DNA of 52,519 nucleotides. Origin: a virus. The notes below the pieces were generated by a model. That model did not search any database and was not told the origin of the DNA. It saw only the letters and a list, made by a program, of their open reading frames with translations. The stretch lies in IMG/VR virus record IMGVR_UViG_3300029268_000023, positions 1 to 52,519 of that record; one strand, given 5' to 3'. A program made the position numbers and the translations under genes. Positions 7,750 through 15,923 of the stretch are shown one piece after another; position 1 is the stretch's first letter, and every line of letters starts with the position of its first letter.

Positions 7750-9329
7750 TTGTACTTATCCTCTCTACCAATTACGTTAACTTGTTCTAATATATACTCA
7801 TCTAACTGTTTACTATTCATAGATGCTATTCTTCCAAGCAATTCACAATTGTTTTTATAGTTTGGGTTATCATGAGGTCCATGTCTTGGATGAGGTAAAT
7901 GCAAACAATTATAAGTGAGCTCAATAATTGAAACACCAGTTTGCTTTACCTTAAAAGATAACGCATCATCTTCTGCTCCCCATCCCTCAAACCCCTCATC
8001 CCACCCACCAATAGCAAGAAAAGTTTCTCTATTGAATAGCACTAAACCAGCTGTTGGACCAACTCCTCTTGCATTTACTCCAACCATATCATCTGTAACA
8101 GCTTTATTCTGTCTAAATCTATTTACGATACTCATATCAACAATATCATGCATACCATTTTTAAATGGATTTACAACACTATAGTTCTGAGCCTCTGCAA
8201 AAGCGTGAACAAATTCTTTCTTTTTCATTATAATATCAGTGTCAGCGAAAGCAAGAATAGGTTTATTTGTTTTTAATGCTGCTACATTAAACGCCCAACT
8301 TCTATTGAATGGCTTTTCATTGAATAAAAATGTTTGTTTGATATTAGGTCTATTAAACGGTAGTTGTAGTCTACTTTGAGTGTCCTGTTCAATTATTTGA
8401 ATCTCAAGATCGCTACCAAAATAATTTTCCAACATTTCAAGTAACATAATCAAATTATCTTTACGCTCTTTAAATTCCTCTTTATAAAGAATAATGTACG
8501 ATACTGTTTGTGCATACTCTTTTACTTCTCTTTCACGTCTTGCTTTCCAAAATTCATTGTTGTATTTAATAGCATTTTCATATGTCATTCTGATCTGAGA
8601 CGTCTTAACTTTCCAACTTTGATACTCTTTATCATCTTGAGTACCAGGATGATTTATAAATGTTGTCTCAACAACTGAAATACTATGTCCTGCATTAACA
8701 GTGTCTCTCATGAGAATAGCATCATCTGGTGCATATACTCCTACAACTTGATAACCATGTATCTTTTTCCATAAATCAACACTAATGAAAAGAGCTCCAC
8801 CAGCTATACCTACTCCATTAGACGGCCATGAAACAACTTCATCGCCAATTGTATGACGTCTATCGAACTTATGAAGCCAATGTGCATTATCACCATGCAT
8901 ATTAATGCCAAACAAACCAAATGGTCTTTTATGTAATGTTTCAACATATGGCACAAGATTGGTGAGTCTATCAATCAAATGAGCGTTTTCTGGATATGTT
9001 TCAAAAACAATGTCTGAATCAAATGTTAAAATATACTTCGTTTCAGGATGAGCTGTTAAATATTGGTTAACTAAATGGTTTACAACATAAGCTTTCCCAA
9101 AATTGTCTTCAAATTTAAAGAATTTACATCTACCTGAGAAATATTTTTTATATAAAGTTAAAATTCTTTGAAGATATTCTGGCTCAGCATATCCACCAAA
9201 CACAAAATCAATATCTTTATAATTATTTGCCTCAAAATATTTAGCAAGAGATGTGATTGAATTAACATTGAAGTCAAACATATCTTTAGTTGGACAAAAT
9301 ATTTGCTGAACAACTACAACTTCACTCAT
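7746..9329 (-). CDS. Two-domain glycosyltransferase (GT-A, C-terminal Gal-T-like)
   Basis: A 527-residue protein with two catalytic-type regions. The N-terminal half has KYILTFDSDIVFE (DxD) and GIAGGALFISVDLW, and closely resembles the separate 300-residue protein at 11118-12020. The C-terminal half has ILAFADTDIIM and GGWDEGFEGWGAEDDALSFKV, the WGxEDD signature of family GT7-type galactosyltransferase C-terminal domains. It may therefore add two sugars in succession. ATG at 9329 is chosen, since AAAGGA lies eight bases upstream; a TTG two codons earlier is less likely. It overlaps the GT-B gene upstream by eight bases. Confidence 0.8.
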   Translation of the reverse strand: MSEVVVVQQIFCPTKDMFDFNVNSITSLAKYFEANNYKDIDFVFGGYAEPEYLQRILTLYKKYFSGRCKFFKFEDNFGKAYVVNHLVNQYLTAHPETKYILTFDSDIVFETYPENAHLIDRLTNLVPYVETLHKRPFGLFGINMHGDNAHWLHKFDRRHTIGDEVVSWPSNGVGIAGGALFISVDLWKKIHGYQVVGVYAPDDAILMRDTVNAGHSISVVETTFINHPGTQDDKEYQSWKVKTSQIRMTYENAIKYNNEFWKARREREVKEYAQTVSYIILYKEEFKERKDNLIMLLEMLENYFGSDLEIQIIEQDTQSRLQLPFNRPNIKQTFLFNEKPFNRSWAFNVAALKTNKPILAFADTDIIMKKKEFVHAFAEAQNYSVVNPFKNGMHDIVDMSIVNRFRQNKAVTDDMVGVNARGVGPTAGLVLFNRETFLAIGGWDEGFEGWGAEDDALSFKVKQTGVSIIELTYNCLHLPHPRHGPHDNPNYKNNCELLGRIASMNSKQLDEYILEQVNVIGREDKYK

Positions 9330-10128
9330 AATCAAGTTCCTTTAGCCAAAGTTTTACAATAACTTCTTTCGGAAGAGACCAAAAACTATCCGATGAAGAA
9401 TTGCCATGAAAATTAGTATTAGTTAGAGCACATTCTCCTTTTATATAAGACCAACTTTCACTTATTGAGCAATGATAAACATCAGTAACCGAATCATAAA
9501 TTTTTTGATGATCGTTTTCATACCCCATAAATTGAACATTATCATTATACTTATATTGTTCAATATACTCTTTAAAATACTGAATATCAGTTATAAGTCC
9601 ATATACCAATACTAATTTACACCCATCATTTAAAGCATTGTTAATTGCAATGTGGGTTTGTTTATTTCTATCAATTGAGCCAATGACTCCTCCAACTTTA
9701 AGTAGCGGTTTTGAATTAGGTTTTATATCTGGTAAAATATTAGGCAATATAAATGATGGGTGGTTAACTTCATGAAAGGATTTTTGTTTTTCAGATACAA
9801 AATGGATCTTATCAAATATTTGATATTTAATCGAATCAACTCTCATTACATCACACTCATGGCAACTATAAATGAGTTTTTTTACTGGCACATCTTCTCT
9901 TATTTTAAATTTATCAAACTTGGATGTAAAATGAGCAATTAGATAATCACTACCATCTGCATTAATTGATACTGTTTTTGATTGTTTAGATCGACATAGT
10001 TGTGTATGATATGAATGTGGACCATAAAAAATAGTGTCATAACCACACTCATTTAGAGCATTAGTTAAATTTGCAAACGCGTGCGTGCTGCCACCAGGTC
10101 CTGACCAACCACTAAATATTTTTATCAT
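9322..10128 (-). CDS. Putative glycosyltransferase, GT-B-like, compact
   Basis: The 268-residue protein opens MIKIFSGWSGPGGSTHAF, a glycine-rich N-terminal loop as in GT-B glycosyltransferases. Its later part (VGGVIGSIDRNKQTHIAI, VLVYGLITD, VQFMGYENDHQKIYDSVTDVYHCSISES) follows the usual C-terminal order of that fold, ending with an SESWS-type motif near the donor site. It is shorter than most GT4 enzymes. The first 17 bases overlap the 3' end of an endonuclease gene and the ribosome site is weak. Acceptor unknown. Confidence 0.68.
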   Translation of the reverse strand: MIKIFSGWSGPGGSTHAFANLTNALNECGYDTIFYGPHSYHTQLCRSKQSKTVSINADGSDYLIAHFTSKFDKFKIREDVPVKKLIYSCHECDVMRVDSIKYQIFDKIHFVSEKQKSFHEVNHPSFILPNILPDIKPNSKPLLKVGGVIGSIDRNKQTHIAINNALNDGCKLVLVYGLITDIQYFKEYIEQYKYNDNVQFMGYENDHQKIYDSVTDVYHCSISESWSYIKGECALTNTNFHGNSSSDSFWSLPKEVIVKLWLKELDYE

Positions 10129-11062
10129 AAATATTTTCTTTCAATATTTGTTCAACTTTTCTTAATTTATAATATGGTATTCGTAACAAGTTTATTTTTC
10201 TACTAACACAATATTTATTTTTGACAGTATCGTGTGCAAAATGATAATCATAATCTTTTTGAGTTATTTGGTGTTTATTTACATGACCACCAATACCTTC
10301 TTTAAAATGCTGCTTTCCATCAAACTCTATAATTAAGTTATATTTCGGTAAATAAAAATCGAAAGGTAATCTTCTATGTGTGCTATTATTAATACAATCA
10401 TTAAAAGTTTTTTGGCATTCATGTTCTATATTATTTTTAGATAACCAATCTTTTATTTTTATTTCACCTTTTGAATTTCTGCATTTAGAACAACCATTTC
10501 CACTTAGATGATTTCGAGGAGATTGTAAAAATATTCCATGTAAAGAACAAATAATTTCAACCTTTACACCACTATTCTTGTAAATAACTTTAGAATAATC
10601 ATATTTGTCACCATGAATATCACGTGCATCTTTTATAAAACTTTCAATTGTTTTAGCATTTCTTCCAAACCGTGTATCATATCCACATTTAGGACATCCA
10701 ACCTTTGATTTTAAAAATCTTCCAGCCGGAATCATTATTTCGCCATGAATAGGACAAACAACTACAATCTTTGAGTTAAAGTTTTTATATTGAACTTTAG
10801 AGTAATCATATTTATTACCATGAATTTCTTTAGCTTTTTGTATGAATTCGTCAGTTGAATTTGAATAAACATTGCTGCACTTTTTACATTTTGATTTTTT
10901 ATATGTATGAGTTGCTGGCATCTGCCAGAACTCACCATGTTCAGGACATATAATACAAACCTTTGTAATGTTATTGATGTATTCAACTTTAGAGTAATCA
11001 TACTTATCACCATGAATTTCTTTAGCTTTTTGTATAAAATCTTCTCGAGTCATTTTAACCAT
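10112..11062 (-). CDS. Probable homing endonuclease, three DUF723-type repeats plus Vsr-like nuclease
   Basis: Three tandem repeats (each FIQKAKEIHGDKYDYSKV-like, ending in a CxxC) span about residues 5-190, followed by a C-terminal nuclease part with PFDFYLPKYNLIIEFDG and QHF, and a final NLLRIPY strand. It is a clear paralogue of the proteins at 1140-1907 and 46748-47758, with one more repeat than the former. AGGAGG is seven bases before the ATG at 11062, and a TATAAATA octamer lies just upstream, so it seems to carry its own late expression signal. The stop lies 17 bases inside the next gene. Probably a free-standing homing endonuclease. Confidence 0.82.
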   Translation of the reverse strand: MVKMTREDFIQKAKEIHGDKYDYSKVEYINNITKVCIICPEHGEFWQMPATHTYKKSKCKKCSNVYSNSTDEFIQKAKEIHGNKYDYSKVQYKNFNSKIVVVCPIHGEIMIPAGRFLKSKVGCPKCGYDTRFGRNAKTIESFIKDARDIHGDKYDYSKVIYKNSGVKVEIICSLHGIFLQSPRNHLSGNGCSKCRNSKGEIKIKDWLSKNNIEHECQKTFNDCINNSTHRRLPFDFYLPKYNLIIEFDGKQHFKEGIGGHVNKHQITQKDYDYHFAHDTVKNKYCVSRKINLLRIPYYKLRKVEQILKENIYDKNI

Positions 11063-11080
11063 ATAAATACCTCCTATTAG

Positions 11081-11088
11081 TATTTATA
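11081..11088 (-). promoter_or_regulatory. T4-type late promoter TATAAATA
   Basis: A perfect TATAAATA on the minus strand, 18 bases before the endonuclease start. The expected transcription start would fall at or next to the ribosome site AGGAGG, so the leader would be very short. It lies between two glycosyltransferase genes and looks like part of the inserted endonuclease cassette. Confidence 0.6.
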
Positions 11089-11117
11089 TTTTCAACATGG
11101 TGGATAACCTGTAGCAT

Positions 11118-12020
11118 TTATGTTTTATTTTGCCCAACATTAACTTCCTTTTCAAATTGATCAATTTTTAACATATGATCATAAACATCAATAGAAACAC
11201 CATAAATTGACTTAGTTATTTCGTTTCGTTTCCATGTTTCATAAGTCCAATTTGGGGCAGTCTTATTAGGATGATTTATATTAACTGTTTGTGCCATTGT
11301 GCAAGTGTATCCTTTTTGCCACATATCATGCTGGAGAAATGCATCATCGCCTGCATATATGCCCATTATTCTGTACCCATTAACTTCTCTCCAAGCCTTA
11401 GCACTAATAAAAAGAGCCCCACCTGCTATACTTGATCCATCATCTTTCCAAACTACTTTTTCTGCACCAACTTGAAGAGAATTATACACTTCGTTTTCTC
11501 CAAATAGATGACAACACCCTAAATCCTGTCCATTAGCTTGATTTAAAGCAGCTAATCCAAATGTAACTTTGTTTTCAGGTACTTTAGAATTCAGCAGCTG
11601 TGATTTTAAATACTTGTGTTCTAAATTCCAAGCTAAACCAATACATCGAGAAAAAATATTAGGTTCCCACAGAGGTATAATTATGTCTGAATCGTATGTT
11701 AGTATCCAATCAGCATCTTTGTCAGCATAATTATCATATAGATAATTTACAACAAAAGCTTTACCATAATTTTTATCAAAGTCAAAAAAGGCAGGTTTAT
11801 TAGCAACAGTCATAATAGCATGTATCCATTTAGATACAATACCTGTGTACTCTTCAGTCGAGCAATATCCCCCGAAAAGTATTTGTAAATGAGGAGGTTG
11901 CTCCTCTACATTTAATCGTTCTAAATATAGTATGAGAGAATTAATCGATTCACACTGTTGTTTAAGCGTTTCTTCATCTATTACGAAAATTGGCTGTATC
12001 AATACAATTTTATTTGACAT
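11118..12020 (-). CDS. Glycosyltransferase, GT-A fold
   Basis: The 300-residue protein has DWILTYDSDIIIP (DxD metal-binding motif), NYGKAFVVNYL, SSIAGGALFISAKAW and GIYAGDDAFLQHD. Each matches, in the same order, a segment of the N-terminal domain of the 527-residue protein at 7746-9329, so the two are paralogues by duplication. It lacks the second, GT7-like domain. It overlaps the upstream glycosyltransferase gene by 11 bases. Likely a nucleotide-sugar dependent transferase; specificity unknown. Confidence 0.8.
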   Translation of the reverse strand: MSNKIVLIQPIFVIDEETLKQQCESINSLILYLERLNVEEQPPHLQILFGGYCSTEEYTGIVSKWIHAIMTVANKPAFFDFDKNYGKAFVVNYLYDNYADKDADWILTYDSDIIIPLWEPNIFSRCIGLAWNLEHKYLKSQLLNSKVPENKVTFGLAALNQANGQDLGCCHLFGENEVYNSLQVGAEKVVWKDDGSSIAGGALFISAKAWREVNGYRIMGIYAGDDAFLQHDMWQKGYTCTMAQTVNINHPNKTAPNWTYETWKRNEITKSIYGVSIDVYDHMLKIDQFEKEVNVGQNKT

Positions 12021-12773
12021 TTAGTTCAAAAGCTCCATCAAGCTCCACTTTTCTAAAACGGGATATTTCTTTTTTATATTTTTCTACTCTATTTCTGGCA
12101 CGATTATCATGCTCATCATCACCAACATTTTTGTACCAGGACATTCCTTCATAATGTTTGAAGCTATTCTCTATCCCTATTAAATTAAATATATTTAGGT
12201 TAGATTTTTTAATATCTTCGTAAAATGTTCCACCAACATCATACATTTCAACATCACTATTTTTATTATTATTGATTGGCACATTTCCGTAGAAACCGGT
12301 GGAATTAGTATCTAATATTCGAGGATCGTTCTTATCATAGAACCGAATATTGAATCTTTGAACATCTTCAATATTAATAAAGCAAAACCATGGATCTATT
12401 CGAGATTTTAGTTTGTAACCGGCTCTACTTGATGTAGCTTTTCCAACTAAAGTTGCATCGTTATTGGCGATATTATCAAAAAATGCATCGTTAATAGGAC
12501 GATTAAAAATAATATCTGAATCAACCAATAGCGCATACTTGGTTGAGCACATGTGAATTGCTTTATCAACTGCTTCAGCATGAGTCATTCCTTTGTTACG
12601 GATGTAGGGCACATTATGTTTTAAGAGTCTGTTCACAGTATCTTCGTCTGTTGAATTCTCCATTAGAATGAGATTGTGAGGACCACATCCATTCATGAGG
12701 ACAAAAGATCGAAGCATTGTTATAGTTCAGATGGTGTGTTATATGAACACGTGATGAGAGTGCAATTTTTCAA
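12010..12773 (-). pseudogene. Glycosyltransferase with a one-base frame break near its start
   Basis: The main open frame (12010-12717) encodes 235 residues with LRSFVLMNGCGPHNLILMEN and YALLVDSDIIF, like short GT-A transferases, but has no ribosome site. Upstream in another frame, a TTG at 12773 with AAAAGGAG eight bases ahead opens 17 codons reading KNCTLITCSYNTPSEL before a TAA at 12720-12722. This is exactly the expected N-terminus of such enzymes (a strand then SYN-P). Adding one base between 12719 and 12727 would join the two parts. I read this as a single gene broken by a one-base deletion or a sequence error. Function otherwise as a sugar transferase. Confidence 0.65.
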
Positions 12774-12800
12774 ATTATAAACTCCTTTTCAAGTAATATC

Positions 12801-12830
12801 AATATAGTATATATAAATTAAAAAAGTCAA
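12801..12830 (-). promoter_or_regulatory. Sigma-70-like promoter candidate
   Basis: On the minus strand TTGACT (12825-12830) and TATATT (12801-12806) are separated by 18 bases, about 28 bases before the TTG start of the disrupted glycosyltransferase. The -35 box lies in the descending arm of the terminator hairpin. If real, the sugar cluster downstream would be transcribed early by host polymerase rather than with the late structural genes. Confidence 0.4.
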
Positions 12831-12852
12831 CTGTTTTTAGGAGTTGACTTTA
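12819..12852 (-). terminator. Rho-independent terminator
   Basis: A perfect 10-bp stem AAAGTCAACT/AGTTGACTTT with a nine-base loop is followed on the minus strand by a T6 run. It lies downstream of the last structural-region gene and separates it from the sugar cluster. Confidence 0.82.
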
Positions 12853-12860
12853 GATAATAC

Positions 12861-12868
12861 TATTTATG
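12861..12868 (-). promoter_or_regulatory. CATAAATA late-promoter variant (uncertain)
   Basis: CATAAATA on the minus strand, six bases after the stop of the 172-residue protein gene and just before the terminator hairpin. A transcript starting here would meet the terminator at once, so its activity is doubtful. Confidence 0.3.
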
Positions 12869-12873
12869 TGTTG

Positions 12874-13392
12874 TTATTTTAAATCTTTTATTTTCTGCTT
12901 AATTCCTTCAATTCTTTTCTCTAAAGATTTTATTTCAGCCTCATACTTGCTTTTTTCTGTTTGGTTAATAGCATCTTTATCATGTACGACGAAATCCTTC
13001 TTCCTATCGTTCCACTTCATCGGAACATCATATTTTTTATTTCCCAAACTACTCACAAGATGTCCTGTATCAGCATCTTTTTTAATATTGTGGTGTTCAG
13101 CTCTATTTAAAATTTTATGACTTGGAGTTGTTGCACCTTTAGTGGTAGGATGGTTTAAAATATCTCCATGGAGTTTATTAACTTTTCCACTATATTCTTT
13201 AAAAGAATTTGTATTGTGGTCCCACTTATAGTTCTTCTTACCATCACTATATAGTCCATGACTGGTATAATTTAATTTCATTTCCTTAACTTTTTTATCT
13301 CGGATCTTTTCACTATCAAGATGTTTCGCAATACTGTCTTCAGTGCTCGCTTCATTGAAGATATTTTCTACTAAATAATCTTTAAATTTCAT
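12874..13392 (-). CDS. Putative internal head protein with capsid-targeting-like leader
   Basis: A 172-residue, very basic and hydrophilic protein beginning MKFKDYLVEN and ending in a coiled-coil-like segment (KYEAEIKSLEKRIEGIKQK). The first nine residues match a leader shared by at least seven proteins of this window (M-x-F/L-K-D/E-Y/F-x-x-E). It resembles the capsid-targeting sequence of T4 internal proteins, which the prohead protease cuts after a Glu. The middle has YKWDHNTNSFKEY and related W/D motifs also seen in the 188-residue protein at 37560-38126 (HSWDKTTKKFIPV). Function unknown; packaging into the head is inference. Confidence 0.62.
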   Translation of the reverse strand: MKFKDYLVENIFNEASTEDSIAKHLDSEKIRDKKVKEMKLNYTSHGLYSDGKKNYKWDHNTNSFKEYSGKVNKLHGDILNHPTTKGATTPSHKILNRAEHHNIKKDADTGHLVSSLGNKKYDVPMKWNDRKKDFVVHDKDAINQTEKSKYEAEIKSLEKRIEGIKQKIKDLK

Positions 13393-13404
13393 TTTGTCTC
13401 CTTT

Positions 13405-13623
13405 TTATATTTTACCTAATCTACTTTTTAAACTTGCTATATATTTAATATGACTCTGCTTGTTGGCAATCTTAGATTGTATTGATACTTTTGCTTCTGG
13501 AGTCTTAGCTGATGTTAACTGTTTAGTCAAGTTGGTTATTGACTCTCTATCTCTCATAATCATCTTATCATACATTTCTGATTTATCAGACATCTGCTCT
13601 TCTAAGTAATCTTTTAAATTCAT
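13405..13623 (-). CDS. Small helical protein with capsid-targeting-like leader
   Basis: A 72-residue protein beginning MNLKDYLEEQM, the same N-terminal pattern as its neighbours. The rest is rich in Lys, Ser and Gln and predicted to form a helix pair (SITNLTKQLTSA...SKIANKQSHIKYIASLKSRL). It overlaps the upstream nucleotidyltransferase-like gene by four bases. No family recognised; likely a small virion-associated or prohead-core protein. Confidence 0.6.
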   Translation of the reverse strand: MNLKDYLEEQMSDKSEMYDKMIMRDRESITNLTKQLTSAKTPEAKVSIQSKIANKQSHIKYIASLKSRLGKI

Positions 13624-14222
13624 TTAATTTTGCTCCTTAACATATCAAATATACTTTTATTATAACCAACCGTCATTTTACTAAATGTTTCAAAATCATT
13701 CTGTTTAATTGCATCTCTTATCTTTGAGGCGGACACATCTTCACCCGTTCTGTGTATTTCTTCAACCTTAATATTTAGATTCAATTTAAGTTTATATCTA
13801 TCTATTTGTTGTTGATATGACTTGACTCTATCTGTACCACAAAATATAGCAATAGGTTCCATGTTCTGTTCTCTTAGTGTTTTTAACATTTCTCCTAAGA
13901 ATGCTGATGGAATTTCATAAATGTTCTTTGTCAAATTCTTAGTTGATGTTTGCAATAGTCTTTTTTGTGTGTTGAAATCAAGAGGATTTTTTTCTTTATT
14001 TAATCCTGTTCCTTCACCCTTCACAATGAAGATAACTGGTTCAGCACTTGGATATTTCTTCTTCATATCTTCAATAATTTTAACATGTGCTATAGATGGA
14101 GGCTGCATTCGTCCAACAAACATAACAACTTTTCTTCCACCTCTTTTAAGTGGAACCTGATCAAGTGTTACTGCTTCTTTTAAAAGAGCCAAACGCTCTG
14201 AATAAAATAAATGAAATCTCAT
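13620..14222 (-). CDS. Nucleotidyltransferase-like protein (NMN adenylyltransferase/cytidylyltransferase fold)
   Basis: The 200-residue protein contains VVMFVGRMQPPSIAHVKII, matching the GRFQPxHxGHxxII signature of nucleotidylyl transferases, but the first His is replaced (SIAH in place of HxGH). The C-terminal VSASKIRDAI matches the ISxTxIR phosphate-binding motif, and FCGTDRVKSY fits the middle. Related enzymes make NAD or CDP-alcohols. The N-terminal 20 residues (MRFHLFYSERLALL) precede the fold and weakly resemble the leader of neighbouring genes. The changed His leaves activity uncertain. It overlaps both neighbours by four bases. Confidence 0.72.
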   Translation of the reverse strand: MRFHLFYSERLALLKEAVTLDQVPLKRGGRKVVMFVGRMQPPSIAHVKIIEDMKKKYPSAEPVIFIVKGEGTGLNKEKNPLDFNTQKRLLQTSTKNLTKNIYEIPSAFLGEMLKTLREQNMEPIAIFCGTDRVKSYQQQIDRYKLKLNLNIKVEEIHRTGEDVSASKIRDAIKQNDFETFSKMTVGYNKSIFDMLRSKIK

Positions 14223-14566
14223 AGTTTAATATATTCTTTAATATATAGTTGAAGGTTCATCAAACAAGATTCTTTAAAAGTCTTGCCTAATATAAGTTCT
14301 CTAACATTTTTGTTCAATCTTTTATGAAATGATTCTTTTTCTTGAGGATTTAGCTGAGTATATGATTTGCGTGCTGCCAACTGTAAAAATATGTTACTTT
14401 GCAGATCTTTTATGAAGTCTGGATCGTTTTGATATTTCTCAGCAAAAGAAGCAAACTTGTGTAAAACCCACTTAGGATCTTTTTCAGCATAAAAATCTAC
14501 CACATCTCCTTTAAAAGAAACATGTGGCATTTCAGTTATTAGTTGACAAAACTCTTTGAATTTCAT
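14219..14566 (-). CDS. Hypothetical protein with leader-like N-terminus
   Basis: A 115-residue helical protein beginning MKFKEFCQLITEMPHVSF. The opening MKFKEF and the later LITE before a small stretch resemble the capsid-targeting-like leaders of nearby genes, although the spacing to the Glu is longer. The rest (WVLHKFASFAEKYQNDPDF, KSYTQLNPQEKESFHKRL) has no recognisable family. It interlocks with both neighbours through four-base overlaps, suggesting one translational unit from 14.8 to 12.9 kb. Confidence 0.58.
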   Translation of the reverse strand: MKFKEFCQLITEMPHVSFKGDVVDFYAEKDPKWVLHKFASFAEKYQNDPDFIKDLQSNIFLQLAARKSYTQLNPQEKESFHKRLNKNVRELILGKTFKESCLMNLQLYIKEYIKL

Positions 14567-14799
14567 TCTTTCCAGACACCTGGCTTAACAGTTTTTAAAT
14601 CTTTTATCATAATGGGAGTAAATGATCCATGACTAACTCCAAAATCAACATACGCATATCCTTTTGTAACTTTCTTCACGTGTCCATATTCAGGAGCAAC
14701 TCCACCAGTCGTTAACTTTCTTCCTGCGTGTGGAGACACAATACGATCGTTTACTCTTACACCTTCGATAATGCATTGAATGTATTCTTTAAGTATCAT
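14563..14799 (-). CDS. Small SH3/KOW-like hypothetical protein
   Basis: The 78-residue protein begins MILKEYIQCIIEG and then reads VRVNDRIVSPHAGRKL and KVTKGYAYVDFG, a beta-rich pattern like small SH3-barrel or KOW proteins that bind nucleic acid or protein. The first 13 residues again resemble the leader family, with a possible cut after IIE. Function unknown. It precedes and overlaps the 115-residue gene. Confidence 0.55.
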   Translation of the reverse strand: MILKEYIQCIIEGVRVNDRIVSPHAGRKLTTGGVAPEYGHVKKVTKGYAYVDFGVSHGSFTPIMIKDLKTVKPGVWKE

Positions 14800-14805
14800 T
14801 TTTTG

Positions 14806-14934
14806 TTATTCTCCGAAATCTAATTCTTTTGGTTCTTCGTTATCTGTATCAAAATATTCAAAACCGGTTGTACCTAATAATTCTTCAAAGTCATCGAGCG
14901 ATCCAGCATCATCGATAGTGTCATTGTTGTCCAT
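14806..14934 (-). CDS. Very small acidic protein (42 residues)
   Basis: An ATG at 14934 preceded by a strong AGGAGG opens 42 codons ending at TAA 14806-14808. The product (MDNNDTIDDAGSLDDFEELLG...) is very acidic, with many Asp/Glu and only one Lys. The start overlaps the stop of the GIY-YIG gene (TAATG). Tight spacing and the strong ribosome site make it credible. It may be a short protein-protein interaction peptide; no family recognised. Confidence 0.58.
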   Translation of the reverse strand: MDNNDTIDDAGSLDDFEELLGTTGFEYFDTDNEEPKELDFGE

Positions 14935-15923
14935 TAAATATCCTCCTTTTTAATTAGCTCAGCTTTACCTAACTTTACCATTTTTATTATTTTCTGTCTA
15001 TATAGGTTTAGCTTTTGGCAGCAATCTTTTATAGTATCATATTTAATGCCATCGATGATAACACCTACTGCTGCAGGATTTTTATCTCCACACATTCCTT
15101 TATGACCAGTTCTTGATTTAACAAATTTCTGAATTGATTCTTTGGAATGAGGACGATCGCCTTTAATAAAACCATTCGGTATAATATCATCTTTATTTAT
15201 AACTTTTTTAACATCTAAATCTTTATTATAAATAATAATTCTACCTTTATACTTACCTATTCTATTTATTGACATTTTGTGTTTGGTATCATCTGATAAT
15301 TTTTTCCCTTTATTAGCAACAGATAATATCATTTTATGTTCTTCAGTTCTTTTTTTCCCTTTATTTCCATTTCCTCTTTTTATTTTCTCTTCATCCGCCC
15401 GTTTTGATGATCCATATATATTTTCATAAGTTTTACCTTTATATAAACGGCTCATATATTCTTTGTGTTCTTTAGTTTTAGGTTTTCCACCAATAACAAA
15501 CCCGATTGGAATATTTTCAGTTTTATTAATACGTTTTTCTACATTTATTTCTTTATTGTATATTGCAATTTGACCTGTTCTTAATAAACTTTGGTGTTTA
15601 CAAATCTCTTTTTTATTAGGATGGTTTGATATTAAATCTCCGCCAGTTCCACCTTTGTCAATATTATATCCAATTTTTTGATCACAAGCGTTTAACTTAT
15701 CTATCCAATAAATTTCTCGTTCATTTACATTGTTATCTTCACAAGCTTCTAATGTTTCACGTTTAAAATTTTCAGCTCCATATTTTTTAATAGATCTTTT
15801 TAAATATAGACCTGATCCTAAATATCCATCTTCAGAAGACGTATAGTGTTGACCTACATAAATTTTGTTATTCACTATATTAGTAGTTTTATAAATTATA
15901 GGTTTATTATTTAATTCAATCAT
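14934..15923 (-). CDS. GIY-YIG homing endonuclease
   Basis: The 329-residue protein has a variant GIY-YIG core near its N-terminus (IIYKTTNIVNNKIYVGQH), then YLKRSIKKYGAENF and an NEREIYWI segment with the catalytic-type Glu, as in phage Seg proteins. The rest contains repeated KGKK/T-x-EHK blocks and RTGHKGMCGDKNPAA, NUMOD3-like DNA-binding repeats. The gene overlaps regA by four bases and the small acidic gene by its stop, so it was inserted seamlessly between regA and its former neighbour. Function: site-specific DNA cleavage leading to its own spread. Confidence 0.85.
   Translation of the reverse strand: MIELNNKPIIYKTTNIVNNKIYVGQHYTSSEDGYLGSGLYLKRSIKKYGAENFKRETLEACEDNNVNEREIYWIDKLNACDQKIGYNIDKGGTGGDLISNHPNKKEICKHQSLLRTGQIAIYNKEINVEKRINKTENIPIGFVIGGKPKTKEHKEYMSRLYKGKTYENIYGSSKRADEEKIKRGNGNKGKKRTEEHKMILSVANKGKKLSDDTKHKMSINRIGKYKGRIIIYNKDLDVKKVINKDDIIPNGFIKGDRPHSKESIQKFVKSRTGHKGMCGDKNPAAVGVIIDGIKYDTIKDCCQKLNLYRQKIIKMVKLGKAELIKKEDI

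Noticed and set aside
7616-7771. Upstream extension of the GT10 frame to an ATG at 7771
   Set aside because: The extra 52 residues are Cys/Trp-rich without family likeness and overlap a well-placed 45-residue membrane protein gene in another frame; a GTG with a ribosome site gives a better start.
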